Shown here: one piece after another, positions 42,371-51,117 of the stretch
How the letters are laid out: every line of letters begins with the position of its first letter
Position numbering within the stretch: the first letter of the stretch is position 1
Origin: JBPBQZ01 sp050955105
GTDB lineage: Bacteria; Pseudomonadota; Gammaproteobacteria; Burkholderiales; Burkholderiaceae
DNA: 64,000 nucleotides
Assembly (NCBI GenBank): GCA_050955105.1
Contig: JBPBQZ010000056.1
Coordinates: forward strand, 1-64,000
Direction: 5' to 3'
Program-made: the position numbers and the translations under genes
The notes under the pieces: generated by a model
What the model was told of the DNA's origin: nothing
Database searches by the model: none
Seen by the model: the letters and a program-made list of their open reading frames with translations, nothing else

Positions 42371-44152
42371 ATGACCCAGGATGTCGCTGTTGCCCAGTCT
42401 GCCGTTAGCGCGCAGACCCATGCCACCGTGCCCACGATCGATGCGGCGGGATTGCGCGATCGCGTGGTGCGCGTGACGCAAGGCAACGGCGAAGTCGCCA
42501 TCATCGATGTACGCGAAGAGCGTTTGTACACCGAAGGCCTGATTCTTTTTTCCACCAACCTGCCCTATAGCCGTTTTGAATTGCTGCTCGCCGCGCGGCT
42601 GCCACGCCGCGACGTGCCGGTGGTGCTGGTGGATCGTCAAGGCGAATTGAGCGCGCGGGCTGCAGGACGGCTGCACGCGCTCGGTTATACCGACGTGTCG
42701 ATCCTGGCGGGTGGCGTGCAAGCCTGGCAGCGCGCGGGAAATCCGCTCTATCGAGGCTTCAATGTCCGCAGCAAGGCCTTCGCGGAAATCATTGAGCACG
42801 AACTCGCTACGCCGACTCTCAGCGCAACGGAGTTGGTAGAACGGCGTGCGCGCGGCGACGACATCGTGGTGCTCGATAGCCGACGCTTCGTTGAATATCA
42901 AGACAGTACGGTGCCCGGCGCGATTTCGGTGCCCGGCGCGGAACTGGTGCGTTCCGTGCGCGACCTCGCGCCGACTCCCAGTACCACCATCGTAGTGAGC
43001 TGTGGCGGCCGCACCCGCAGCATTGTCGGCGCGCAGTCGTTGATCTCCGCGGGCGTGCCCAATCCGACCTTCTCACTGCGCAATGGCACCGGCGGCCTGC
43101 GACTCGACGACCTGCCGCGTGAATTCGGTGCGACGCGAAGTTATGGCGAGACGTCGACCGAAGGCTTGCGCTGGGCGACCGATGCGGCACGGCGCTTAAG
43201 CGCATTGGCTGACACGCCGGCGCTCGATCCTCAGCAATTTGCGCGTTGGCGCGCCGATACCAGCCGCACTCTGTATGTGCTGGATCTGCGCCCGGCCGAT
43301 GAATATGAGACAGAGCACTTGAAAGACGCGCGCAACGTATCGGGCGGTCAATTGCTTCAGGAAATCGATATCCATGCTCCGGTGTGGGGCGCGCGAGTGG
43401 TGCTGGTCGACGACGCGGCCGCGGTCAGGTCAGGCGTAACGGCATTCTGGCTCGCGCAACTCGGCTGGTTCGAAGTGGCCCGCATTACGCATGACGCTAG
43501 CTATGGCGAGCTGGCAACGGGGCCGGCAAGCCAAGCGCTGTTGCGTGGTGAATCGATCGCTGCATCGGCGCCCAACCATACGTCGACCACACCGAACGAA
43601 CTGGCGGACTCGCTGCGGCAGGCATCCGGCACGACCGCACCGCCGCTCATCTACGACCTGTCGCTGAGCCCTGCTTATCAGCGCGGGCATATCGCCGGCA
43701 GCCAATGGCTGTTGCGCGAACAACTCGACACCGTGTTGCGTCAGGCGCCCACGGGACAGCGCGTGATTCTTACATCTGAAGATGGTGCCTTCGCAGAACT
43801 TGCATTGACGACGCTGGCCGCCTTCACCGGCAACGCTCCCGTCCACACGGTGGACGTGCGACTGCTCGCAGGCGGCAACCGGGCGTGGCTGACGGCTGGG
43901 CTGCCGCTGGTGGCGGCGGAGGGGGATGAGTTGCTCGATACTGCACGTTTCGTCGATGCCTGGACCGCGCCGCAGCGCACAGTCGGCGACACCCTGGGCG
44001 CGATCCGCGCTTATCTCGATTGGGAGATCGAGCTGCTGCATCAGCTCGAAGACGATGCAGATCGCTCGCTGTTGATCCGCGGCGTGCAATCGCCAGCCGC
44101 AGCGTCGGCCTCCTCTACGTCGCCTGCTGCGTCAGCGCGGCACACGCGTTAA
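42371..44152 (+). CDS. rhodanese-related protein with four rhodanese-like domains
   Basis: A 593-aa protein built from four rhodanese-like units: about 20-130, 150-250, 270-385 and 420-530. The active-site loop Cys is present only in the second (VVSCGGRTRS, about residue 211). The corresponding residue is Asp in the first (LVDRQGE) and third (LVDDAAA) units and Ser/Glu-type in the fourth (LTSEDGA). Rhodaneses move sulfane sulfur (thiosulfate, persulfides). AAAGGA precedes the ATG at 42371. It leads the rightward operon with the peptide-type ABC transporter, flavin monooxygenase and TauD-type enzyme, so it probably handles sulfur released from the imported compound. Confidence 0.8.
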   Translation: MTQDVAVAQSAVSAQTHATVPTIDAAGLRDRVVRVTQGNGEVAIIDVREERLYTEGLILFSTNLPYSRFELLLAARLPRRDVPVVLVDRQGELSARAAGRLHALGYTDVSILAGGVQAWQRAGNPLYRGFNVRSKAFAEIIEHELATPTLSATELVERRARGDDIVVLDSRRFVEYQDSTVPGAISVPGAELVRSVRDLAPTPSTTIVVSCGGRTRSIVGAQSLISAGVPNPTFSLRNGTGGLRLDDLPREFGATRSYGETSTEGLRWATDAARRLSALADTPALDPQQFARWRADTSRTLYVLDLRPADEYETEHLKDARNVSGGQLLQEIDIHAPVWGARVVLVDDAAAVRSGVTAFWLAQLGWFEVARITHDASYGELATGPASQALLRGESIAASAPNHTSTTPNELADSLRQASGTTAPPLIYDLSLSPAYQRGHIAGSQWLLREQLDTVLRQAPTGQRVILTSEDGAFAELALTTLAAFTGNAPVHTVDVRLLAGGNRAWLTAGLPLVAAEGDELLDTARFVDAWTAPQRTVGDTLGAIRAYLDWEIELLHQLEDDADRSLLIRGVQSPAAASASSTSPAASARHTR

Positions 44153-44212
44153 ACGCAGCGCAGCGAACGCCCCCACTACAGACGACCACCGTCAATCCAG
44201 CCGCCTCCCGCC

Positions 44213-45133
44213 ATGGCTAAACATCTACTGTGGAAATTCGGATCGACGCTGCTGACGCTGCTCGCGATGACACTGCTGATCTTCGTGACGGTGCGCCTGA
44301 TCGGCGATCCAGCGCATACGCTGCTGCCGCCCGAGGCGACGCCAGCCGACCGCATGGTGCTGCGCCACGAGCTGGGTCTCGATCGGCCGTTGCTGACGCA
44401 ATACCTGATATATCTTTGGCATCTGCTGCACGGCGACGTAGGGCGCTCGTTCCTTACCAACCAGTCGGCGTTCGCCTCCCTGTTGCCAGAGATCTGGCCC
44501 AGCGTACTGCTGTCGGGCGCAGCGTTGCTGGTCAGCGTGGCGCTCGGCCTGCCGTGGGGTGCGGTGGCCGCGCTGCGTCCGCACGGCGTGCTGGCCGGCA
44601 GCGCCAGTGTTTTCGAGATGTTCGGCCTCGCGGCGCCGCCCTTCCTGGTCGGTTTGCTGTTGATCCGCTTTTTTTCGGTACAACTGCATTGGCTGCCGAC
44701 TGGCGGCTTTGGCACCTTGCAGAACCTGCTGATGCCGGCATTTGCATTGAGCTTGTACACCGCTGCCGCGCTGCTGCGGCTCACGCGCGCGACCATGCAA
44801 AAAACACTCGCCTCCGACTACGTGCGCTTCGCGCGCTTGAAGGGGGTACCCGAGCGCGTGCTGGTGTTCCGGCATGCACTGAAGAACGCCGCGCTGCCTA
44901 TCGTCACCTTCGCCGCCTCGCAATTCGGCACGCTGATTGCCGGCGCGGTCTCCATCGAACTGGTGTTCTCCTGGCCCGGCATTGGCAAGAGCATGGTCGA
45001 TGCCATCTCGCAACTCGATTTCCCGGTCGTGCAAGCGGCCGCCATCGTGATTGTCTTGATATTCGTGACCACCAATTTTTTGACGGACCTTCTTTATGTC
45101 TGGCTTGATCCGCGCATCCGATTTAGCGCATAA
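44213..45133 (+). CDS. ABC transporter permease, DppB/GsiC-like
   Basis: A 306-aa inner-membrane protein with six helices. It starts in the usual DppB way (LLWKFGSTLLTLLAMTLLIFVTVRLIGDP) and has the EAA-type loop YVRFARLKGVPERVLVFRHALKNA, then ELVFSWPGIGKSMVDAI. It forms one half of the channel of a dipeptide/nickel/glutathione-type importer. The next gene starts 38 bp inside its end. Confidence 0.9.
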   Translation: MAKHLLWKFGSTLLTLLAMTLLIFVTVRLIGDPAHTLLPPEATPADRMVLRHELGLDRPLLTQYLIYLWHLLHGDVGRSFLTNQSAFASLLPEIWPSVLLSGAALLVSVALGLPWGAVAALRPHGVLAGSASVFEMFGLAAPPFLVGLLLIRFFSVQLHWLPTGGFGTLQNLLMPAFALSLYTAAALLRLTRATMQKTLASDYVRFARLKGVPERVLVFRHALKNAALPIVTFAASQFGTLIAGAVSIELVFSWPGIGKSMVDAISQLDFPVVQAAAIVIVLIFVTTNFLTDLLYVWLDPRIRFSA

Positions 45134-46037
45134 GCGCGCAGCCTGGCTGCGGCATGACCCGGACCCGTCGCGCGCGAGCGGTCTGTCGGGCCTTGCGCGG
45201 CTCAGCCGGCGAGCGCGCGCGCTTGCCCGTCGACCAATGCTGCTGACCGCCTGGCTGCTCCTGACCGTGCTGATCGGTTGCGCCCTGTTCGCGCCTTGGC
45301 TCGCGCCTTACCAACGCGATGCGATCGATCTGAGCTCGACGCTCGGCGCCCCTTCCGCTCAACACTGGTTCGGCGCCGACCAGCTTGGCCGCGATGTGCT
45401 GACGCGCGTTATCTGGGGCGCACGCTCGTCGCTGTCGCTGGCTGCATTGGCGGTGATCTGCGGCGGCACCGTGGGTTGCGGCCTGGGTATCTTCGCCGGC
45501 TATCGGCGCGGCTGGCCCGATGCCCTGGTGATGCGCATCTGCGATATGCAATACAGCCTGCCGTCGGTGATTATTGCGATGGTCGCCACGGTGGCGCTGG
45601 GCTCGGGCACTGTCAATCTGGTTTTCGCATTGGTGCTGGCGACCTGGCCGCGCTTTGCGCGCGTGCTGCGCGCCGAAACACTGAGCTTGCGCAGCCGTGA
45701 TTTCGTGCTGTTGGCGGAATTGAGCGGTGCCTCGGTATGGCGTGTGATGTGGCGTCATCTGTTGCCGAATCTGCTCGGCACCATCATCGTGCTGGCAACC
45801 CTCGACGTCGGTCTGGTCATCATGCTCGAAGCCACGCTCAGCTTTCTCGGCATCGGTATCCAGCCGCCCACGCCTGCCTGGGGCGGCATGATTGCCGATG
45901 GCCGCGGTTACCTGGACCAAGCCTGGTGGCTGTCGTTCTTTCCGGGTGGCGCGCTGCTGTTGACGGTGCTGGCGGTCAACACCGCTGGCGATGCGCTATT
46001 GCTGCGCTTTACCGGCCAGACCAGGGCACCGCGATGA
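45096..46037 (+). CDS. ABC transporter permease, DppC/GsiD-like
   Basis: A 313-aa inner-membrane partner permease with about six helices; LIGCALFAPWLAPY near residue 60, GADQLGRDVLTRVIWGARSSL and the loop VLLAELSGASVWRVMWRHLLPN are typical of DppC. It overlaps the previous permease by 38 bp and the ATPase by 4 bp (ATGA at 46034). Confidence 0.9.
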   Translation: MSGLIRASDLAHKRAAWLRHDPDPSRASGLSGLARLSRRARALARRPMLLTAWLLLTVLIGCALFAPWLAPYQRDAIDLSSTLGAPSAQHWFGADQLGRDVLTRVIWGARSSLSLAALAVICGGTVGCGLGIFAGYRRGWPDALVMRICDMQYSLPSVIIAMVATVALGSGTVNLVFALVLATWPRFARVLRAETLSLRSRDFVLLAELSGASVWRVMWRHLLPNLLGTIIVLATLDVGLVIMLEATLSFLGIGIQPPTPAWGGMIADGRGYLDQAWWLSFFPGGALLLTVLAVNTAGDALLLRFTGQTRAPR

Positions 46038-47035
46038 GCGACGACGTGCTGCTGGAAGTCAAAGACCTCACCGTGCGATTGAACACGCCAGCGGGCGAAA
46101 TCGAACCGGTCAGTTCGGTCAGTTTCAGCCTGCGCCGTGGACGCACGCTGGCATTGGTCGGTGAGTCGGGGTCCGGCAAAACACTGACCTGTCTGTCGCT
46201 GCTGCGCGCCGCACCGGCCAATGCGCGGGTTATTTCGGGACAGGTGAGATTCGAGGGTGAAGATCTGCTGGGCAAGTCGCTCGAAGCGATGCGACAGATG
46301 CGCGGCGAACGCCTGGCAGCCGTGCTGCAAGATGCAACCACGGCGCTCGATCCACTGTTCACGATCGGCGCGCAGATTGGCGAAGCCTTCCGCTATGGCG
46401 GCACCGCGCCGCATCGCGGCCCACTGCAAGCCAGCGTGATCGCCGCCATGCAGGGCGTGCAGATCCCCGCGCCCGAGCAGCGCTTGCACAGTTACCCGCA
46501 TCAATTCAGCGGCGGCATGCGCCAACGTGCGGCGATGGCCATGGCCATGGCGCGCAAACCGACGCTGCTAGTCGCTGACGAGCCCACCACGGCGCTCGAT
46601 GCGACCATCCGCCTGCAGATGCTGCGTATGCTGCGCGACGCACAACAGCGTCAGGGCATGTCGATTCTGTTCGTCACACATGACCTGCAACTGGTGAATT
46701 ATTTTTGCGACGACGTGGCCATCATGTACGCCGGGCGCATCGTCGAGAGTGGTCCGGTCGAGCAGGTGTTCGCGCGGCCGCGTCATCCCTACACGATTTC
46801 ATTACTGGCGGCGATGCCGTTGTTGTCGCGACGCGCGATGCGGCTGGCGGTAATCGAAGGACAGCCGCCGGCGTTCACCGATATGCCGGGCGGCTGCCGC
46901 TTCGCCCCGCGTTGCCCGCACGCCGATGCACAGTGCCATGCGCATTACCCACCTACGCAAACGGTGCACGCCGGCTGGCAGGCCGCCTGCTGGCATCAGG
47001 CACGGCTGGCGGTGACCGAAGCGGTGGCGGCATGA
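46034..47035 (+). CDS. ABC transporter ATPase, DppD-like
   Basis: A 333-aa ATPase. Walker A is GESGSGKTLTC (about residues 40-50), the signature is FSGGMRQRAAMAMAMA, Walker B LLVADEPTTALD and the switch His is in FVTHDLQLV. The C-terminal oligopeptide-transporter extension with CRFAPRCPHAD carries the cysteines seen in Dpp/Opp ATPases, which sometimes bind an Fe-S cluster. Overlaps the next ATPase gene by 4 bp. Confidence 0.9.
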   Translation: MSDDVLLEVKDLTVRLNTPAGEIEPVSSVSFSLRRGRTLALVGESGSGKTLTCLSLLRAAPANARVISGQVRFEGEDLLGKSLEAMRQMRGERLAAVLQDATTALDPLFTIGAQIGEAFRYGGTAPHRGPLQASVIAAMQGVQIPAPEQRLHSYPHQFSGGMRQRAAMAMAMARKPTLLVADEPTTALDATIRLQMLRMLRDAQQRQGMSILFVTHDLQLVNYFCDDVAIMYAGRIVESGPVEQVFARPRHPYTISLLAAMPLLSRRAMRLAVIEGQPPAFTDMPGGCRFAPRCPHADAQCHAHYPPTQTVHAGWQAACWHQARLAVTEAVAA

Positions 47036-47985
47036 GCGAGGCGATCACGGTCCGAGGGCTGACCAAACACTATGCGCTGGGTGGCGGCTTGCTGCGTCGC
47101 GCACGACCCTTGCAGGCCCTCGCCGGTGTGTCGCTCAGCGTGCGCAGCGGCACCACCTTTGGCGTCGTCGGCGAATCGGGCTCGGGCAAAACCACACTGG
47201 CCAAGCTGCTGATGGGCGCTGAAGTGCCTACTGGGGGCACGATTGCCATAGAAGGGCGGCCGATGCGCGCCGACCAGTCGACTGATCTCGCGTGGCTGCG
47301 CACGGTGTTGCAACCGGTTCTGCAAGACCCGGACAACGCGTTGAATCCGCGGCTGCGCATCCGCGACATTGTCGAGGAGCCGTTGCTGCTGCAACGCGGC
47401 GATCTATCGCGTGAGGCACGTCAGCAGCGCGTGCTGGAGATTCTCGAACAAGTGGGCTTGAGCGCGGCACACGCCGAGCGCCACCCCGCGGAGATGAGCG
47501 GCGGCCAGAAGCAGCGTGTGGCGATTGCCCGCGCGCTGTCGCTCAGTCCGCGCATCGTGATCCTCGACGAACCGGTATCGGCCCTCGATGTCTCGGTGCA
47601 GGCGCAAGTGCTCAATCTGTTGCATGACATGCAGCGCGCGGCGGCGTTGACCTACGTGCTGATCTCCCACGACTTGGCCGTCGTGGCACACATGAGCACC
47701 GATGTCGCGGTCATGTATCTCGGAAAAATTCAGGAACTCGGACCGACCGATGCAGTGCTGGCCCGACCCCGGCATTTCTACACGCAGGCCTTGATTCAAG
47801 CATCGCAGCCGCTGCGCGGCGCGGCGATCGAGGTATTGCACGGGGAGATTCCGTCGCCGCTCGAGCCACCCAGCGGGTGTCGCTTTCATCCGCGCTGCGT
47901 GCACGCCGTGCCGCGCTGCCGCGTAGATGAGCCGGCGCTGCGACAGATCGAACCCGCGCATTGGGTCGCCTGCCATCTCGCTTAA
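47032..47985 (+). CDS. ABC transporter ATPase, DppF-like
   Basis: A 317-aa ATPase. Walker A GESGSGKTTLAKLL, signature MSGGQKQRVAIARALS, Walker B IVILDEPVSALD and switch His in LISHDLAVV are present, with the C-terminal CRFHPRCVHAVPRC extension of the DppF group. It pairs with the DppD-like ATPase to drive the two permeases. Confidence 0.9.
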   Translation: MSEAITVRGLTKHYALGGGLLRRARPLQALAGVSLSVRSGTTFGVVGESGSGKTTLAKLLMGAEVPTGGTIAIEGRPMRADQSTDLAWLRTVLQPVLQDPDNALNPRLRIRDIVEEPLLLQRGDLSREARQQRVLEILEQVGLSAAHAERHPAEMSGGQKQRVAIARALSLSPRIVILDEPVSALDVSVQAQVLNLLHDMQRAAALTYVLISHDLAVVAHMSTDVAVMYLGKIQELGPTDAVLARPRHFYTQALIQASQPLRGAAIEVLHGEIPSPLEPPSGCRFHPRCVHAVPRCRVDEPALRQIEPAHWVACHLA

Positions 47986-48023
47986 GCCACTTCTGTCTCG
48001 ATAATCACGCTTACTGGATTTTT

Positions 48024-49601
48024 ATGAAATTGCTTTTGCCCGTTGCCGAGGACATCGACCGGATGCGACGCACGCTGCTGAAGCTGGCCGTCGCCGGCAC
48101 CGGCATGCAACTGGGCGGCGCACTCGCCTGGGCTGCAACGCGGCCTTACGCGGCAGACCGCGATACGCTGGTGATCGGCGTCGACAAGAATTTCGCCAGC
48201 CTCAATGGCGTGATTGCGGGCACCGGTGATTCGGATCGCTATGGCTTGCAGGTTTTCGACAAGCTCTACACCTTCGATGCCGCTGGCTTGCCGACGCCTG
48301 AGTTGGCCACTGCTGTCGACATTTCCGCCGATGGGCTGCGCTACACCTACCATCTGCGGCGCGGTGTGAAGTTTCAAAATCACCGCGAACTGACCTCCGC
48401 CGATGTCAAATTCACTATGGAGTTCGCGCTCGACCCGATCAACCGCAGCGCGCGGCGTCCCTTCTTCGCGCCCTCTGTCGACGGTGTCGAAACACCGGAC
48501 CCTTACACCGCGGTGTTCCGACTGAAGATCGCGGATGCGGCCTTTGCCAACAAGATTGCCGGCTACTTGCCGATCTTGCCGAAAGACTATGGCTCGTCGC
48601 AGCCCGCGGGCGACTTCTTCGCGCGCTCGCCGATCGGCGCGGGGCCGTATCGGGTGAAGTCGTTTTCTACCGATAACGAGACGCTGGAACTGGAACGTTT
48701 CGATGACTATTGGGGGCCGAAGCCGTCGATTCGCAGATTGGTTTTCAAGACACTGAAGGACGAAGGCAATCGCGTGAATGCCTTGCTGGCAGGGGAGGTC
48801 GACGTGGTGGTGGGAGTGCCTTATCAAGACTTCGCGCGCTTGCAGAACAACGCTAACGTCACCGCGGTAACGAACCCCGCAGCGGCGCCGTTTATTGCAC
48901 GGCCCTTTGCCAACGATCCGAAGCTCCCGTATTACAAGCGCGAAGTGCGTCAGGCACTGAATTACGCGATCGACAAAGACGCGATCGTCAAATCGGTGCT
49001 GCACGGCATCGGCGAGCCCCTGGCATCGGGTATCTCGCGCTATTACCCCTATGGCAGCGACTCGCGCATCAAGCCCTATCCCTACGACCCGAAACGAGCG
49101 CGTGAGTTGTTGACGCAAGCGGGCTTCGCTAACGGCTTCGATACGCAGTTGATCATCTCCAGCGAGAACCCGCGCGCGCTTGCCGAGGCGGTCGCCGCGT
49201 ACTGGGGCCAGGTGGGAGTGCGCGCCAAAATCCAGGTGGTCGACTACGCCTCGTGGGTAGCGCGCAACAACACGCATATGGCCGGACCGGTGACGATTCA
49301 GCAAGTAGCCAATGCCATCTACGACCCGATTCATCCGGTAACCGGCCTTTACAGCAAGGGCGGCAGCTGGTCCGATTATTCGAATCCGGAAATTGAGCAG
49401 CTACTGACGAAGCTGTCGAATACGCCAGATCGGCAGCAGCGCGACCTGCTGTTTCAGCGCATCGACGACATCTTGCATGACGATGCCGCCGCCATCTATA
49501 TCTCGGAAATCCTGCGCGTCTACGCCCGCAAGCGCACCTTGCAATGGGCGCCCACGCGTGGCACGGCCGCACTGGACTTCCGCAAAGCAGCCTGGAGCTA
49601 G
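48024..49601 (+). CDS. ABC substrate-binding protein, family 5 (DppA/GsiB-like)
   Basis: A 525-aa extracytoplasmic protein from the ATG at 48024. A second start at 48063 gives MRRTLLKLAVAGTGM, which resembles a twin-arginine signal, so the mature protein may be exported by Tat. Family 5 features: PELATAVDISADGLRYTYHLRRGVKFQNHRELTSADV, the hinge segments and a long C-terminal lobe. It would bind a peptide, glutathione-like or other sulfur-containing ligand for the DppBCDF-type proteins just upstream. The gene order B-C-D-F-A is a little unusual, as the binding protein often comes first. Confidence 0.85.
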   Translation: MKLLLPVAEDIDRMRRTLLKLAVAGTGMQLGGALAWAATRPYAADRDTLVIGVDKNFASLNGVIAGTGDSDRYGLQVFDKLYTFDAAGLPTPELATAVDISADGLRYTYHLRRGVKFQNHRELTSADVKFTMEFALDPINRSARRPFFAPSVDGVETPDPYTAVFRLKIADAAFANKIAGYLPILPKDYGSSQPAGDFFARSPIGAGPYRVKSFSTDNETLELERFDDYWGPKPSIRRLVFKTLKDEGNRVNALLAGEVDVVVGVPYQDFARLQNNANVTAVTNPAAAPFIARPFANDPKLPYYKREVRQALNYAIDKDAIVKSVLHGIGEPLASGISRYYPYGSDSRIKPYPYDPKRARELLTQAGFANGFDTQLIISSENPRALAEAVAAYWGQVGVRAKIQVVDYASWVARNNTHMAGPVTIQQVANAIYDPIHPVTGLYSKGGSWSDYSNPEIEQLLTKLSNTPDRQQRDLLFQRIDDILHDDAAAIYISEILRVYARKRTLQWAPTRGTAALDFRKAAWS

Positions 49602-49626
49602 GCTGCACTCACATGCCCGAAACCCT

Positions 49627-51093
49627 ATGAACAATGCATTGAACAGCCCGGCACTGCAGCAGTATCTGAACGATGCGGCGCTGCACCTCGGCGACGCTCC
49701 CGCCAATTGGGTGGCGCCGCGCGCCGACACACAGCACGACGTACTGATCGTCGGCGGTGGCCAGAGCGGCGTGACGCTCGCCTATGCGCTGCGCCGCGCC
49801 GGTGTGCACAACGTCAGCGTAGTCGAAGCCGCCAGCGAAGACCGCACCGGCAGTTGGCGCAGCAAGGCGCGCATGGTCACGCTGCGCACGCCGAAGACCA
49901 ATCTCGGTCCCGATCAGGGCAATCCGTCACTGACCTTTCGCGCCTGGTACGAAGCTCGGCACGGCCGCGACGCCTACGAAGCAATAGGCAGGATCAGCAC
50001 TTCGGACTGGAGCGACTATCTGCTCTGGCATCGGCAGCAAACCGGTATTGCGGTGCGCTTCGACACGCGCGTGCTGCGGGTGGACGGCGACGTCGACTCG
50101 GGGCATCTCAAAATCACGCTGTTGGTGGATGGCGTCGAGCGCGTCGAGACGGCACGCAAAGTCGTGCTGGCCACGGGCCTGGTGGGCGGCGGTGAAGTGA
50201 ATATTCCGGCGGCATTGCGCGAGGCACTGCCACGCGAAGTGCTGTCGCATACCGATGACCCGCTCGACTTCAGTCAATTTGCCGATCGGACCATTGCCGT
50301 GGTCGGCGCCGCATCCGCTGCATTCGATGCCGCCGGCAGCGCATTGGAAGCGGGCGCGCGCGAGGTGCATCTGTTTTGTCGGCATGCCGATCTGGCGGCA
50401 TCCAGCAATATGTCGACGCTGTCTTATCCGGGCGCGGCCGAGAACTTTTTCGAGTTGCCGGACGACGTACGCTGGCGACTCGCCAATCACTTCCGTGCGC
50501 GCGCGCCTGGCCCCACGCCCGACACCGTGCGTCGCGCCACGCGCTTCGATAACTTCTTCATACATCTGCAAGCGGCCGACGCGCGCTTCAGTTTTCAAGA
50601 TAACGCGGTGCAAGCGCACTTCGACGGCGCGCATCTGACATTCGATCATTTGATTGCCGGCACCGGTTACCGCATCGATCTCGCCGCGCGTCCCGAATTG
50701 CGTTCGCTCGCGCCGCATGCGACCTTGTGGCGCGACCGCGCCGCCGTGCCGGAGACGCAGCGCGATAGTCCTGTCGCGACCTACCCTTATCTGGGCCCGG
50801 GCTATCGACTGGAAGCGAAGCAGGCCGAATGGGCGCGTGTGCTGCACAACGTGCACTGCTTCAACTTCGCGGCGATCGCCAGCTATGGCCGGCACGTGGG
50901 CGACGTCGGCAGCTTGCGCTACGGCATTCCGCGGCTGGTGCAGCAATTGGTGCGCGACCTGTTCATCGATGACCTCGACCACCACCTGACGCGTCTGACG
51001 GCGGCCGTGCTGCCCGAGCTGGACGCCGCCGACTACGCCGCATCGGCGGCAGCCGGTGAAGCGCGCCGCCATGCCCAGCGCCCCGTCCGCTAA
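49627..51093 (+). CDS. FAD/NAD(P)-dependent flavin monooxygenase
   Basis: A 488-aa flavoprotein. The FAD-binding motif VLIVGGGQSGVTLAYALRRAG is at about residues 38-58, GSWRSKARMVTLRTPKTN follows, and a second Rossmann motif IAVVGAASAAFDAAGSALEAGA binds NADPH. The layout is that of flavin-containing monooxygenase or Baeyer-Villiger-type enzymes, which oxidise soft nucleophiles such as thioethers, or ketones. It starts 25 bp after the binding protein and ends 24 bp before the TauD-type gene. Thioether oxidation is a natural guess given the neighbours, but is inferred. Confidence 0.7.
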   Translation: MNNALNSPALQQYLNDAALHLGDAPANWVAPRADTQHDVLIVGGGQSGVTLAYALRRAGVHNVSVVEAASEDRTGSWRSKARMVTLRTPKTNLGPDQGNPSLTFRAWYEARHGRDAYEAIGRISTSDWSDYLLWHRQQTGIAVRFDTRVLRVDGDVDSGHLKITLLVDGVERVETARKVVLATGLVGGGEVNIPAALREALPREVLSHTDDPLDFSQFADRTIAVVGAASAAFDAAGSALEAGAREVHLFCRHADLAASSNMSTLSYPGAAENFFELPDDVRWRLANHFRARAPGPTPDTVRRATRFDNFFIHLQAADARFSFQDNAVQAHFDGAHLTFDHLIAGTGYRIDLAARPELRSLAPHATLWRDRAAVPETQRDSPVATYPYLGPGYRLEAKQAEWARVLHNVHCFNFAAIASYGRHVGDVGSLRYGIPRLVQQLVRDLFIDDLDHHLTRLTAAVLPELDAADYAASAAAGEARRHAQRPVR

Positions 51094-51117
51094 GCGTTTT
51101 ATCGAGATAAACAAACC

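Noticed and set aside
40931..42901. 656-codon open frame on the minus strand
   Set aside because: Antisense to the FMN hydroxy-acid oxidase and the start of the rhodanese gene, both with clear motifs. Its translation is His/Arg-rich without any fold pattern; a typical GC-rich shadow.
48024..49334. 450-codon antisense frame (47982-49334) over the family 5 binding protein
   Set aside because: Shadow of a gene with strong family 5 motifs; no independent evidence.
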